Positions 22,220 through 32,593 of a stretch of DNA of 41,801 bases are shown piece by piece (position 1 is the stretch's first letter; every line of letters begins with the position of its first letter). Location of the stretch: assembly GCA_049999765.1 (NCBI GenBank), contig JBNGIQ010009353.1, forward strand, positions 43,631 to 85,431, given 5' to 3'. The DNA is from Phaeoceros laevis. Taxonomy: Eukaryota > Anthocerotophyta > Anthocerotopsida > Notothyladales. A program made the position numbers and the translations under genes. Under the pieces are notes generated by a model. It saw only the letters and a list, made by a program, of their open reading frames with translations, did no database searches and was not told the DNA's origin.

Positions 22220-24000
22220 ATGGCTCATCACCGCATTGCCGTGCTGCTGCTCCTCCTTGTAGCTGCATCTGCAAGGGCGCTCTTGGCTTCTGCTGAAGGT
22301 AAGAATGAAGTCCTACAATGCATGCCAGAGAGAGACACTTCTAAACCGAGACGGTCATGGTTCCTGATCAATAGGCACTGATTGTGATTCAATGCCTGCA
22401 GGAGGGCCGTGCTCGATTGAAGAGGAAGCCATCGCCGTGACCGAGGCGGCGGACCTGGCCCTGCGCCTGAACCACCCGCCCACCAAGACGGTGCGCCTGC
22501 TCCTCCAGCAGGACCTCGTCCTCGACACCAGCATCGTGCTCAACCACCTCTACGCCTGCACCATCCTTTCCAGCGCTCCGGACGCGAAGCACAAAATGCG
22601 CACCTCCAACGAATCCTTCCCGGCGCTCTACATTTTCAACACCTCCAACATCCTCGTCACCGATCTCAGCATAGAGGTGTTTTGCGTACATTACATCCTC
22701 TCCTGAAAAGCTTGCGTAATACTACCATGTCTCCAATAATGACGTCGATTCCGTTGGCCGTCATCGCGATCGGCCATTGCAGTTGCAGGAGCGGGACCCC
22801 AATTCCACCGTCCGGTGCTACCTCCCGGACTGCAAGGGGCGCTGGTGCCCGGCGATCTACATCCGGCAGGCTTACGGCGTGCAGATCGTCCGCGCAGAGA
22901 GCGTGGTGGGGAGGATCGACATCATCCGCAGCGCCAACGTGAGCGTGGACAGCGTGAAGCTGAGCACCATCCAGGGCGACGTGGCCGGGGTGCTGGTGCA
23001 GGCGGTGGGCTCCGGGCCGGATCTCCGGAAAGCTGACGTGTCGGTCACCAACAGCGTGGTGACGGGTGGGGTGACGGGCGTGATGATCTACCTGGGCGCC
23101 GTCGGGGTCACCGTCTCCAACAACGTCTTCGTCAACTCGTGGTTCGCCGGCATCCAGTGCGGGATGGGCGTGCACAACGCCGGCGACTGCATGCTAACCA
23201 CGCTGGACCGCAACCTGGTGACCACAGTCGATGGGTTCCAGCCCTTGCAGGACGCCGGCGCCATCTACTTCGACACGCACTGGGTGAACCCCGGGAACCG
23301 CCTCTCCTGCAACTACGTGGTCAACCACGCGCACTGCCTGTACCTCGACTACGCCACCACGGGGGTCACCGTGGACGGCATGGTCTGCATCGACTCCTTC
23401 GCCGGCGTCAAGCTCAACGCCGGCCACAGCAACCGGGTGACCGGCTTCCTGGACCTGCGGGTGCTGCACCCTGGATGGATCAGCTGCCTCAACTACGACG
23501 TCAACAACTGCCTGCTCGACCCCGGGTCCTACTGGGAGGACCGCCGGCTTCGGTTCTTCGACTCCCCGGCCATCGGCCGGGACTACCCCTACTTGAACGG
23601 CTTCTGCAACCGCACATCTGTCGCCGGCGTCGACTGCAACCCAGACGACGGCTGCTCCCCGGCCGCCAACGTCACCGGCGCCTGCAGCGGCATCCCTACA
23701 GCCAACCACGTCGAGATCGCGGTTGTGGACGCCCGCAGGGAGCGGTACCAGCCGTATTTCAAAGACTGCAAAGACGTTCTCCCGGCCCCCAAGCTCAATT
23801 ACCTCCAGTTCGCCTCCTTCAACAGCTCCGATGTCCTCTTCACCGACTTGGACAATCTCGACCTCGGCCTTCAAAGCGACTCGCCGATCTTTAGCGAGTT
23901 TCAGCAATTCCGCTCCTGTCCTAGAAACGAAACCGGGCCGCAACCGGTCAGTCCTGACCTCTATGCCTCCAAATTCAACATCCCCTTGCCTGAGAAATAA
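22220..24000 (+). CDS. Secreted right-handed parallel beta-helix (pectin-lyase-fold) protein
   Basis: Three exons: 22220-22298, 22402-22676 and 22789-24000 (or 22783, a tandem acceptor 6 bp upstream), giving 521 or 523 aa. A classic signal peptide (AVLLLLLVAASARALLASA) starts the protein, so it should be secreted or wall-bound. The middle shows repeated short beta-strand turns (VSVDSVKLSTIQGDVAGVLV, VTVSNNVFVNSWFAGI, VTVDGMVCIDSFAGVKL). It also has DAGAIYFDTHW, a motif type found in beta-helix carbohydrate-active proteins. Several N-glycosylation sites and many Cys occur in the C-terminal third. The fold suggests polysaccharide binding or cleavage, but I see no family-specific catalytic set. 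The gene is strongly GC-rich with GC-rich third positions, unlike the AT-rich sequence to its left. The two introns argue against bacterial contamination. Confidence 0.75.
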
Positions 24001-25006
24001 TCACCTTGGCAGTGACCTAGCACCTAATTTGTAGGTCTACACTGTCACTTAAGCTTGCCATGGAATCAAGCTGCTGCCAAGCAGAAATTTGGAAGTCCGC
24101 TCCACACTACAGCGCTCACAAGCACTGCCAGCAGCTCCCCCCAAGGAAACGAAAATTCTGCTCCTCAGAACTTCCTTTCTCCTCACATTACAATGTGAGG
24201 AAAACTCCTCCTGGCAGCAATTTGATGACGAGTTAAAACCAGTCCATGCTAAACAAGTTCTGATTTCAACGACATCACTCCACAGACAGCTACTTCAAAT
24301 GACGCAAATGCACGATTTCTTGTCAATTGAGGTCGTGATCGCACATGCAATGTCTGGACAGGTTTGCGTTGACGGACGTACTAGTAATATCCTCACGGCT
24401 TTGAGATGCGATCGGTAAAACCATAGAAGAAATATTGATACCTGGAAATTGAAGTACGAGGTGCCGATCAAATCCGGTAAAAGTCGTTCAGGTACTACTC
24501 ATCTGCCTTTGCTCTCAATGATCTGATTTCACAGAGCTCTCCTACCGATTGTAAAGCTTCCGCTGCTGTCTAAATTGTAGCGAAATCGGACTTGTTGCAG
24601 CACTGCTGAAGAAGGCGGACTGTTGTGAAAATGCTATTGCGAAGCAGATAGGACAGCGCGGATGGTAGAGCAGAGCGTAGCGGACATGTCGGGTTAGGTT
24701 TTCGGTATTCTGACTCCTTCAAGTTCTGATGCGTGCGAGCAGGAACCCCGAAACGAGCCTGATCATCACTTCGGGGTTCTGCTGCTAAAAGTTCCACGTC
24801 ACTTGCCATTTGGCCAGCCACGTGACATTCCCGCAAAACCCTGTCAGGGACCCTGGCAATTCTCGAGACTGTGAAAAAACTTGGGCAAGGCGCTCCATCC
24901 CTGCCACTCGCCTCCCCCCGGCCTATCCGCTCGTAGGAAAAGCCACACACCCGACCAGAAACGGAGCATTCTGCAGGTACAGCTGTGTCGAGCAAGTGCA
25001 GCATCC
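24001..25006. other. Intergenic, 3' flank of the beta-helix gene and promoter side of PrxQ
   Basis: No gene is supported. A 144-codon minus-strand frame at 24570-25004 lacks domains and overlaps the PrxQ leader. Confidence 0.6.
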
Positions 25007-26057
25007 ATGGCGGCCGCTTCCTGCTCGCTCAGCTCGGTGGCCTCGACAGCCTCCAGCAACAATGTCAAGTGTGGAGGTAGCGCTAGCAGCAGCAGCAGAC
25101 CTGCTGTAGTTCAGCTGGCAGGAGCCTTCTCCAGCTCCGAGCTCTTCAGCGGCAAGCTCTCCGTGTCTGCCACGGCACCTCAACCCCGGGGACCCTGCCT
25201 CGGAGCTACCGTCTGCAAGGTGTGTCCACGGAAACATTGTGTCAACTTGCGCTGGTTGCCGTGAGGCCCTGAAGAGTCCTGAGAATTACTGTGATCCGAG
25301 TGAAGAAGCTCTGCGTTTTTTGCCAATGCTGGCTTGCGAGCATGTGAAACAGCGAAATGCCGCTCAATTGGTGGCCTCAACTACCTTATCTGGAAGTTGT
25401 ACAGATTTCCAAGGGAGATACCTTGCCTCCGGTAGGCTTGAGAGATGAGAACGGACGGGTTGTAAATCTCTCCAAGTTCAAGGGGAAACCCCTTGTCCTC
25501 TACTTCTATCCCAAGGACGAGACCCCTGGCTGCACCAAGCAGGTATGCCTTGCATGCAGCAGGAAAGAACGTTTGTTGGTCAATTGAGTGCCTGCTTTTA
25601 AGCTTCTAAATGTAGCGAATCTGCAGGCCTGTGCTTTCCGCGATTCTTACGAGAAGTTCAAAAAGGCTGGAGCCGAAGTGATTGGAATTAGCGAGGATAC
25701 CCCTGACTCTCACAAGGTGAATTTTCCCCTTCAAACCTTTTGGTTGCGCGGTAAGTTTCTTGAACGGAGGAGCTGGTCTGTGACGTGATTGTCGGGGCGA
25801 GCTTAAGCTGACTCTGCATTCGTGCTATGGCTCTGCAGGCATTCAAGGCAAAGTACAGGCTGCCCTTCACTCTGTTGTCAGATGAGGGGAGCAAGCTCAG
25901 GAAAGATTGGGGAGTTCCCACTGACTTTTTTGGAGCCCTACCAGGTCGACAGACATATGTGTTCGACAAAAATGGAGTGGTTCAGCTCATCTTCAACAAC
26001 CAGTTTGAACCAGAAAAGCATGTGGTGGAGACACTCAAGGTTTTGACGTCAGCTTAG
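25007..26057 (+). CDS. PRXQ: Peroxiredoxin Q, plastid-targeted
   Basis: Thiol peroxidase of the chloroplast (BCP/PrxQ class) that reduces hydrogen and alkyl peroxides, usually recharged by thioredoxin. Four exons (25007-25219, 25405-25542, 25627-25716, 25839-26057), all joined in phase 0, give 219 aa. Exon 1 (71 aa) is a Ser/Ala-rich transit peptide. The mature part starts near SKGDTLPPVGLRDENGR. The catalytic site DETPGCTKQACAFRD holds the peroxidatic Cys and, five residues on, the resolving Cys typical of PrxQ. Then come GAEVIGIS, LPFTLLSDEGSKLRKDWGVP, GALPGRQTYV and NNQFEPEKHV. The active-site Cys pair is split by intron 2, directly after CTKQ. No defects seen. Confidence 0.96.
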
Positions 26058-26710
26058 TACAAAGTTGGTGCTCATTTGCTCTCACGCCTCCGGTAACCAT
26101 CGCATAGGCAGGCGCAGTTTTGCTTTTGCTTCCTGTAGCTCCAATTGAGCCTCCGGGTAAGTGAACCAATTGTGGAGCAAGGAGAGGGCGAACCTACATC
26201 GAACAGGGTATATAGTACTTGCGAAGGCTGAGGGATGTGCTTTGCAGTCAGTCATTCTGCATACCGACATTCTCTTCATGCTACTCTCTCTTTTCATGTG
26301 GGGCGTGGCAAGGGATGCAGTGTAGCTCCTGTTTACAGCCGATAATAGGTGTTGCACCTGAAAACCAGATGTTTCTCCGAAACCGCACAGGCACCCCTAT
26401 CATGGGAAACATTGGTATCAACTCATCACATGTTACCTTTCAGTTTCAGTGTTCATTTTGTTGGCTGAACTGACCGTTCGGTACAAAGTTAGTCGAAGTT
26501 CATGACCTGCGGGTGTCAACGGTGTGCAAGGCGGCAATAAAGTCCCAAACTCCATCAGGTCGTTACACAACTTGTCGACTCCCCTCCGCTGCACAAGGTG
26601 GCAACCTTTTGCAGCCTTGTACAGGTTGTTACTTTCCGCAAATTCCGCTGCAACAGTGTAACACAGGATGGAATGGTCGAATTTCAACCTCATCCAACAA
26701 TCTAGGTTTA
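26058..26710. other. Convergent intergenic stretch, PrxQ 3' flank
   Basis: Probable 3' UTR of PrxQ (plus) and distal 3' flank of the first PPR gene (minus). No gene is supported. Confidence 0.55.
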
Positions 26711-26857
26711 TACCAGTAGAAATTCCCGGTGCCTGCTTCAAATGTCCTGGTGGTTGCCACCCGACAACTGCTTGCACACGCACCACGCGAAGTTTTTCGA
26801 AATTTTCCCGGTGCTTTTTCTTATATTGGTGGGAAATGCGATAGCCAGGTCTAACTC
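26711..26857 (-). pseudogene. Probable decayed DYW-domain remnant after the PPR stop codon
   Basis: Read on the minus strand in the frame shifted from the PPR frame, this stretch gives LDLAIAF, then KISKNFAWCVCKQ, and after a stop SRHREFLL. These sit in the order of the DYW landmarks (E)KLAIAFG, IxKNLRxCxDCH and GREIxxRD. About 25 residues that should precede them are missing. It overlaps the last codons of the functional frame by a few bases. The match is short and partly degraded, so this is an inference. Confidence 0.45.
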
Positions 26858-29800
26858 AACTTGCTGTTCAAATGGGGCAGATACCATTCATCGGTCATTT
26901 TCGAAGAGAGGTACGCCAGATGCGCGTGGGCATGTTCTCTAACAGGCTGCTCTCGGTCGCCTGCCGAAAACCTATGGACAATCCCATTGGTGTCGGTCCA
27001 CCAGCTCTGGCCTGGCTCTTTCGATGCTCTTGCTTCCACTCTCATTGCTCGTATCTCCGTGGCCTCCTCCCACAACTGAGCAGCCTCGCATATATTTGAC
27101 ATCAAGATATATGCTGCAGCTTCATCTTTACCTGAGTTTACAGCACATTCGAATGCCTGCCTTCCAACCTCAACACTACCCCACTTTTGACAAGCACCTA
27201 ACAAAGATGTCCACACCTCAGCAGGGGGTTGGAAAGGCATTGTCTTCACCATTTCCATTGCTGTGCCCAATTCGCCTGCACGAGCAAACAGATCAACCAT
27301 GCAGTTATAATGCTCAATGGTGGGAGTTATGCTGTGGTCTCTTCTCATACTCTGAAAATACTTCTGACCCTGGCCCACTAGGCCCACATGACTGCACACA
27401 CTGATAGCGCTGAGAAACGTGACTCCGTTTGGCTGTATGCCCTCCTGTCTCATCCTATCAAACAAATCAAACACAAGCTCACTTTCTCCTTGGCGTGCAC
27501 ATGCAGCAATCATGGCATTCCAAGTTACAGTATCTCTTGATCGTAGTACATCAAACACCTGCTTTGCATCAAGAACGCTCCCACATTTACCGTACATGTC
27601 AATAAGGGAATTTGCCACAAATAAATCACTAGTGTCCAGTCCAACTCTCGAGACTTCAGCATGGATTTCTCTTCCTTTCTCCAGTCCTGCCACTTTCCCG
27701 CAAGCCTGAAGTAGGCATACATACGTAACAGCATCAGCAGGAGCTTTATCCTCCTGCTTCATCATTTCAAAAAGAGCAAAGGCTTCTGCACTGCACCCAT
27801 GCTGAATGTATCCTGTAATCATCGCATTCCATGTCACCACATTTCTGCTAGGCAGATTGTCAAACACTCTGCGAGCCTCCTCTAAGCTGCCACACTTTGC
27901 ATACATGTTCACCAAAGAATTGCCCACAAGCCCACTATGCTCAAGTCCTTTCTCTACAATCTGTGCATGGAGCTGCCTACCCTGATCCAGAGCTCGAATG
28001 CTGACACATGCTTGCAGAAGGCAAACAAATGTAGCAGCATCAGCTGCAGAAAAACCCTCTTGCTGCATGTTGGCATGAATATCAAGCGCTTCTTGACCAT
28101 CCCCATGCTGGGCATATCCTGCAATCATGGCAGTCCACGTCACCAAATCCTTGCCAGGCAAATTGTCAAACACTCTGCGTGCATCCAGCAAGCTCCCACA
28201 TTTTGAATACATGTTAATAAGGGCATTCGCCACAAACGAATCACTCATGTCCAATGACATCTTCATAATCTCACCATGAATTTTCTTTCCTTTCTCAAGT
28301 TCTGCCACATTTCCACAAGCCTGTAAAAGACACACAAACGTAACAGAATCAGCTAAAGTGATTCCCTCCTGCTGCATGATTCCATACAGGTCAAGAGCTT
28401 CTTGAGCAAGCCCACGCTGAGCATATCCTCTGAGCATGGAATTCCATGTCACCAAATATCTTGTAGGCAAATTGTCAAACACTTTGCGGGCATCCTCCAA
28501 GCTCCCACACTTTGAATACATGTCCACCAGACACGTTCCAAGAACTACATCTTCTTCCAGTCCACGTTCTTCAATCTTTGCATGAAGCAGCTTCCCTTCA
28601 TGCAGAGCACCAGCACCAGCACATGCTTGGAGGAGACACATGAATGTCACGTGATTTGCTGTAGTGATGCCCTCCTCCTGCATGCTGGCATAAAGACCAA
28701 GTGCTTCTTGACCAAGCCCATTCTGAGCATACGCCGCCATAATGGCAGTCCATGTAACCACATCTCTGGTTGGCATATTGTCAAACACTCGACGAGCATC
28801 GTCCAGGCTCCCACACTTTGAATACATATCAATAAGGGCATTACCCACAAATAAATCATTAGTCAAGGATTCGTTACACAAAATTTCAGCATGGATCTCC
28901 TTCCCTTTATCCAGGTCTTGCAAACTACTGCAAGCCTGCAGTACACATATGACTGCGATAGCATCTGCTGCAGTGATACCTTCTTGCTGCATCCTTGCAT
29001 ATAGACCTAGAGCTTCCTGACCAAACCCATTTTGAGAATATCCTGCGATCATGGCAGTCCATGTCACCACATCTCTGATTGACAGATTGTCAAAGACTCT
29101 GCGTGCCTCTCCCAAGCTCCCACAACTTGCATACATGGCAATAAGAGCATTTGCTACAGACAAGTTACTAGCCTCAAGCCCCAATCTAGATACTTCTAGA
29201 TGTATTTCCTTGCCTTGCTCCAATCCTGCCACTGTACCACAAGCCTGCAGCAGGCTTAAAAATGTAAAAGCATCACCTGAGGTCATCCCCTCGTGTTTCA
29301 TGCTTCCGTAAAGACTAACTGCTTCATGAGGAAGCCCGTGGTCAACATATGCTTTGATCATAGCGTTCCACGTTACCACATCTCTAACAGGCAGGTTGTC
29401 AAACACTCTACGAGCATCTTCCAAGCTCCCACATGTTGCATACATGTTTACCAGACAGTTCCCAACAGCTGCATCAAATTCCAGTCCCCTTTCCTTAATC
29501 TGGATGTGTATTCTTTTCCCTGAAATTAAATCTCCTGCACTGGAACATGCTTGGAGGAGGCACAGGAACGTTATATGATTTGGTGAGGGTTTCCCTTCCT
29601 GTCGCATTCGTGAATAAAGCTTGAGGGCTTCTAGTCCACGCCCATGCTGGGCATAGCCTTTGATCATAGAGTTCCATGTCACCACGTCTCTTATTGGCAA
29701 AGTATCAAACATTTTATGGGCATCTTCCAGGCTCCCACACTTCGCATACATATCCACCAAGCAATTGCACAGAACCAAATCGGGCTTGCTTCCTGTCCCC

Positions 29801-30845
29801 AGAATGTCAGCATGGACCTGCCTACCACAAGACAGATCTTTTGCATTGGCACATGCTTTAAGGGCTGCTGCAAATATGTGGTTGTTTGGCTTGACAGTGG
29901 ACTCTTGCATCTGTTGATACAACGTTATGGCTTCCTTGGGTCGTCCATTTCGAGCATGTGCCAAAATGATGGAAGCCCACACATGGTGATTTGGTGAAGC
30001 CACTTCACCAAAGACTTCTGTCGCTTCCTCCAACCTCCCATGGGAGGCATACATACATATTATGTGGTTGGCCAAGAATGCATTTTCCCTGTACCCACTT
30101 TGAAGAACAAGACCATGCACACGGCTGCCAAGAACCAAATCCTTCTGGGCAATGCATCTCTTGAGAACCTTAAAGAAAGCGAAGTCGTCCACATAAGCTC
30201 CTGCCTGCACCAAGAGGTCCAACGCTTCAAATTCCTCAGAAAGCTGTTCCTCCTTGCCTGATTGCCTCCAGATTCCAACCTGTAAAGACCTCCCAAACCC
30301 TGCCACACTGCAAGGCTCATGCAACTGTCAGAACAAGAAAGTTTTTGGTATTTCAAAAGAAACCTGACTTCGAAGTGCTCCAAAACTGCGGAGTAACGAA
30401 GCAGGTGAGTGTCAACAGAAACTTGTACCTTCTAGACTCCTTGAAGTTTGCTCCATTGACAAACCGAGGCTCAGAGGATGCTCTGCATGAGCCAGTACTC
30501 TGCAAAATTTTCTCTGTCCAATTGCGCTGAGTATCAAGCCATGTGGGATCCCTGTGTTTGGAGTCCGGGTGGTTAGGCTTTCTCTGCAGTGGCAAATATC
30601 CTATTAACACCCATCCCTGTGAAAATCTCAGAGGCTGCAGCAGGACGGCGGCTAACCTTCTTTACCTTGATGGTCTCGCTTGTTCTCGTCTCCACAGCAA
30701 GCCACCTACAAGTAAAAGTCTGGGGGGCCTTCCCAGCTACAGGCAACCACAAGCGGACCCAAGCCCATTCCCTGACCAATCCTTGGACAACCCAAGTTCC
30801 ATTATATAGTCTGATTCCCTGGCGGACAGTCTCAAAACTCCGCAT
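26851..30845 (-). CDS. PLS-class PPR protein, E/E+ type, lacking a DYW domain (1263 aa)
   Basis: PLS-class PPR proteins bind single RNA sites in plastids or mitochondria, mostly for C-to-U editing. Exons are 30845-30666, 30583-30429 and 30307-26851. The first two encode a 111-residue Arg/Trp-rich leader starting MRSFETVRQGIRLYNGTW, probably an organelle presequence; the third has no usable ATG at its start. Nine S-type repeats of the MYAKCGSLEDARRVF kind are visible, each in a P-L-S triplet. The centre is highly uniform (VFDNLPxRDVVTWxAMI). E domains follow, with a PG-box variant KEPGQSWW and the E+ part IVHRFSAGDREQPVREH. The protein then stops at YLPHLNSKLS, where a DYW domain would begin. 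Such proteins can act with a DYW partner supplied in trans. It is divergently arranged with its paralogue at 32594-35679. Confidence 0.92.
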
Positions 30846-31072
30846 AGAAACCTAGCCAATCTTTTCCGCCCCGCAGCTAAGTGATTCCTCTGCTCTACAG
30901 GGTGCTTTGACAAATCTATTGCCTTCCAAAACTATTGAAGCCCATATGAGCACTCCATCAAGTCAGACGCGATGATGACAGTTGAATAAAGGTCAATATG
31001 TATACTGTCCGTTTGCAAATCGTGGTGGATGAAACTCAGAACGGTTAGTCATCGCTTTCTCTTGAAGGACCT
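30846..31072. other. Short spacer with the promoter side of the first PPR gene
   Basis: The minus-strand PPR start at 30845 and the stop of the minus-strand 124-aa gene at 31073 are only 227 bp apart. No further gene is visible. Confidence 0.5.
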
Positions 31073-31709
31073 TCATTCAGAATGACTGAAGTCTGTTGGT
31101 ACTTCAGCATCTACACCTGGTGATTTCAGCTCTCCAGCGTCGTCACCCACGAGCACTGATCGTACATTGTGCAAGTACTTCGCACTGTGAACAGCAGAAA
31201 ATCAAGTGAAAAATACGGACTCCATTACAGTTGTTTGACAACCAAGAAGAACAAGCAGAAGCCAGAAGAAACCTATGGAGACAGTTATCCAGGTGCGCAT
31301 CAAGCGCAGTGATCACAGCCGGCATTTGCTCCAGCATCTGAAGCCAAAGCACATCAGACCCTCGTCAGTTATCTTCTCATCCAGCACAAACCAGGATTGG
31401 CGCTGCAAAAGACAACGCAGATTGCGTACAGCTCCGGTGTTCCTGATGTTTGGTAGCTTGGATGCCAAATCCCTTGGTAGCTTGGCCACCCTCTGTAAGA
31501 ATTCCGACTGGATCCATCAGTACGGGAATCTGACGAACTACCAACGTGGCTAGTGAGCGGATCGTGCAATTCACCTCGGAAGAAGGCGAATTTCGGAGGC
31601 GTTGGAAAAGAGTGGCAGTTGCTTGAATCGACTGCGCCGTGCGCTCAGCGGCAAAGGCCTTGAGCGCTCCTTTCTCTGGAGCAGACTGCTGTGCTGCCAT
31701 CCCAGACAT
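31073..31709 (-). CDS. Small protein of unknown function (124 aa, four exons)
   Basis: Exons 31709-31575, 31492-31430, 31337-31273 and 31184-31073 join in phases 0, 0 and 2, and all three introns (82-92 bp) have GT-AG borders. The joined product is mostly helical and acidic at the C-terminus. An Ala/Gln-rich N-terminus (KGALKAFAAERTAQSIQATA) is followed by LFQRLRNSPSSE, VAKLPRDLASKLPNIRNTGA, MLEQMPAVITALDAHLDN and LHNVRSVLVGDDAGELKSP. No signal peptide, membrane span or known motif is visible. I do not recognise the family. The consistent phases across four exons are the main evidence that it is real. M4 could be the start instead of M1. Confidence 0.58.
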
Positions 31710-32001
31710 ACCTACAACACTACTACTGGTGTGGTGGTGTGTGCGTTCGGAAAACTAGAACCTTTGAGAATTGAAAGCTGGTCGTTACATGTGAAACACT
31801 TGAGTTCCTTCATAACATAGCACATGGCGACAAAGAATTTAAGAATGGGTCGGCACAAACCTGCCCCGCTTGGACTAGACCAGCTCAGCGACCCTGCAGA
31901 TGCATGATCGGGTGTAGAATCTGTCCACTGGGACGGTAGGGTTGAAGGCCAAGGTACTGAAGTAGGGCATAAGCGGGGTGGGGCTTGAGTCTTCCTCGAC
32001 A
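31710..32001. other. Divergent spacer between the 124-aa gene and the F-box gene
   Basis: 292 bp between two head-to-head start codons, so a possible shared promoter. Minus-strand frames here have no recognisable domain. Confidence 0.45.
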
Positions 32002-32442
32002 ATGGCTGACGCTTGCCACCAGCAGGGGAAGCTTTCAAATGCCGGAGTGCCTGTACTAAACCATGTATCAAACGAGGATCCGCGATGCGTCGCCCTGCAG
32101 CTTCCCAAGGAAGTTAGCCGCCGTATTTTCTCGCAACTGGATTGTCAGGACCTAGTCAACTGTGCTTCGGTCTGCAAGTAAAGCCTACAACCGAACACCA
32201 AATTGTTCTCCGCTAGCGGTTTGGTGTGAAATTCTGCTGAAAGTGCGGCAATGTGGCTCGCTTTGGCTGGTTCGTGCAGGCAATGGTCCTTGGAGTTGGC
32301 AGAGCTGATACAGGGATGGAAGGAAGAATACAGGGAAGCTTGCTACGTGCGGGGCCTCGCTTTGCGAGGTGTGGATGTCACTCCTGGTAGCGTCACTGCT
32401 CGGGCACAGTTTTTGGCCTATTTGTCTGGCAGTCCAGACTGA
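32002..32442 (+). CDS. Short F-box domain protein (about 124 aa, probably two exons)
   Basis: F-box proteins link substrates to the SCF ubiquitin ligase through SKP1. Exon 1 (32002-32177) starts MADACHQQGK and contains the F-box core, LPKEVSRRIFSQLDCQDLVN then CASVC. A GTAAAG donor and a GAAAG acceptor would remove 66 bp and join in frame to 32244-32442, giving AAMWLALAG and GWKEEYREACYVRGLALRG before a stop. The intron is the shortest in the window, and the acceptor is not strong. No substrate-binding repeats follow, so the gene is either a minimal F-box protein or a truncated relic. Its stop lies only 152 bp before the start of the second PPR gene. Confidence 0.5.
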
Positions 32443-32593
32443 TAGAATGTGAGAATGTCAAGCATGTGTCCGAAATGCGATCAGCGTCCTGGAAGCCTCT
32501 TCACGTGGCGGAGGCAGGAGAATTCGTGGAAATCCGTAGGTGCCACTAGCGCGCCATGCGCACGTACGTAGTGCGGCTGTAGGGATCACGGCA

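Noticed and set aside
23139-23943. Long open frames of about 250 codons on both strands inside the beta-helix gene
   Set aside because: They overlap the real coding exon and follow from its GC-rich third positions. Their translations are Arg/His/Pro-rich without domains.
24089-24418. 109-codon plus-strand frame after the beta-helix gene
   Set aside because: No recognisable motif, splice support or family similarity; it lies in the 3' flank.
24570-25004. 144-codon minus-strand frame upstream of PrxQ
   Set aside because: No domain, lies in the PrxQ leader, and has composition typical of antisense translation.
26861-30000. Many plus-strand frames of 60-126 codons across the first PPR gene
   Set aside because: They are antisense shadows of the repeats and recur at the repeat period.
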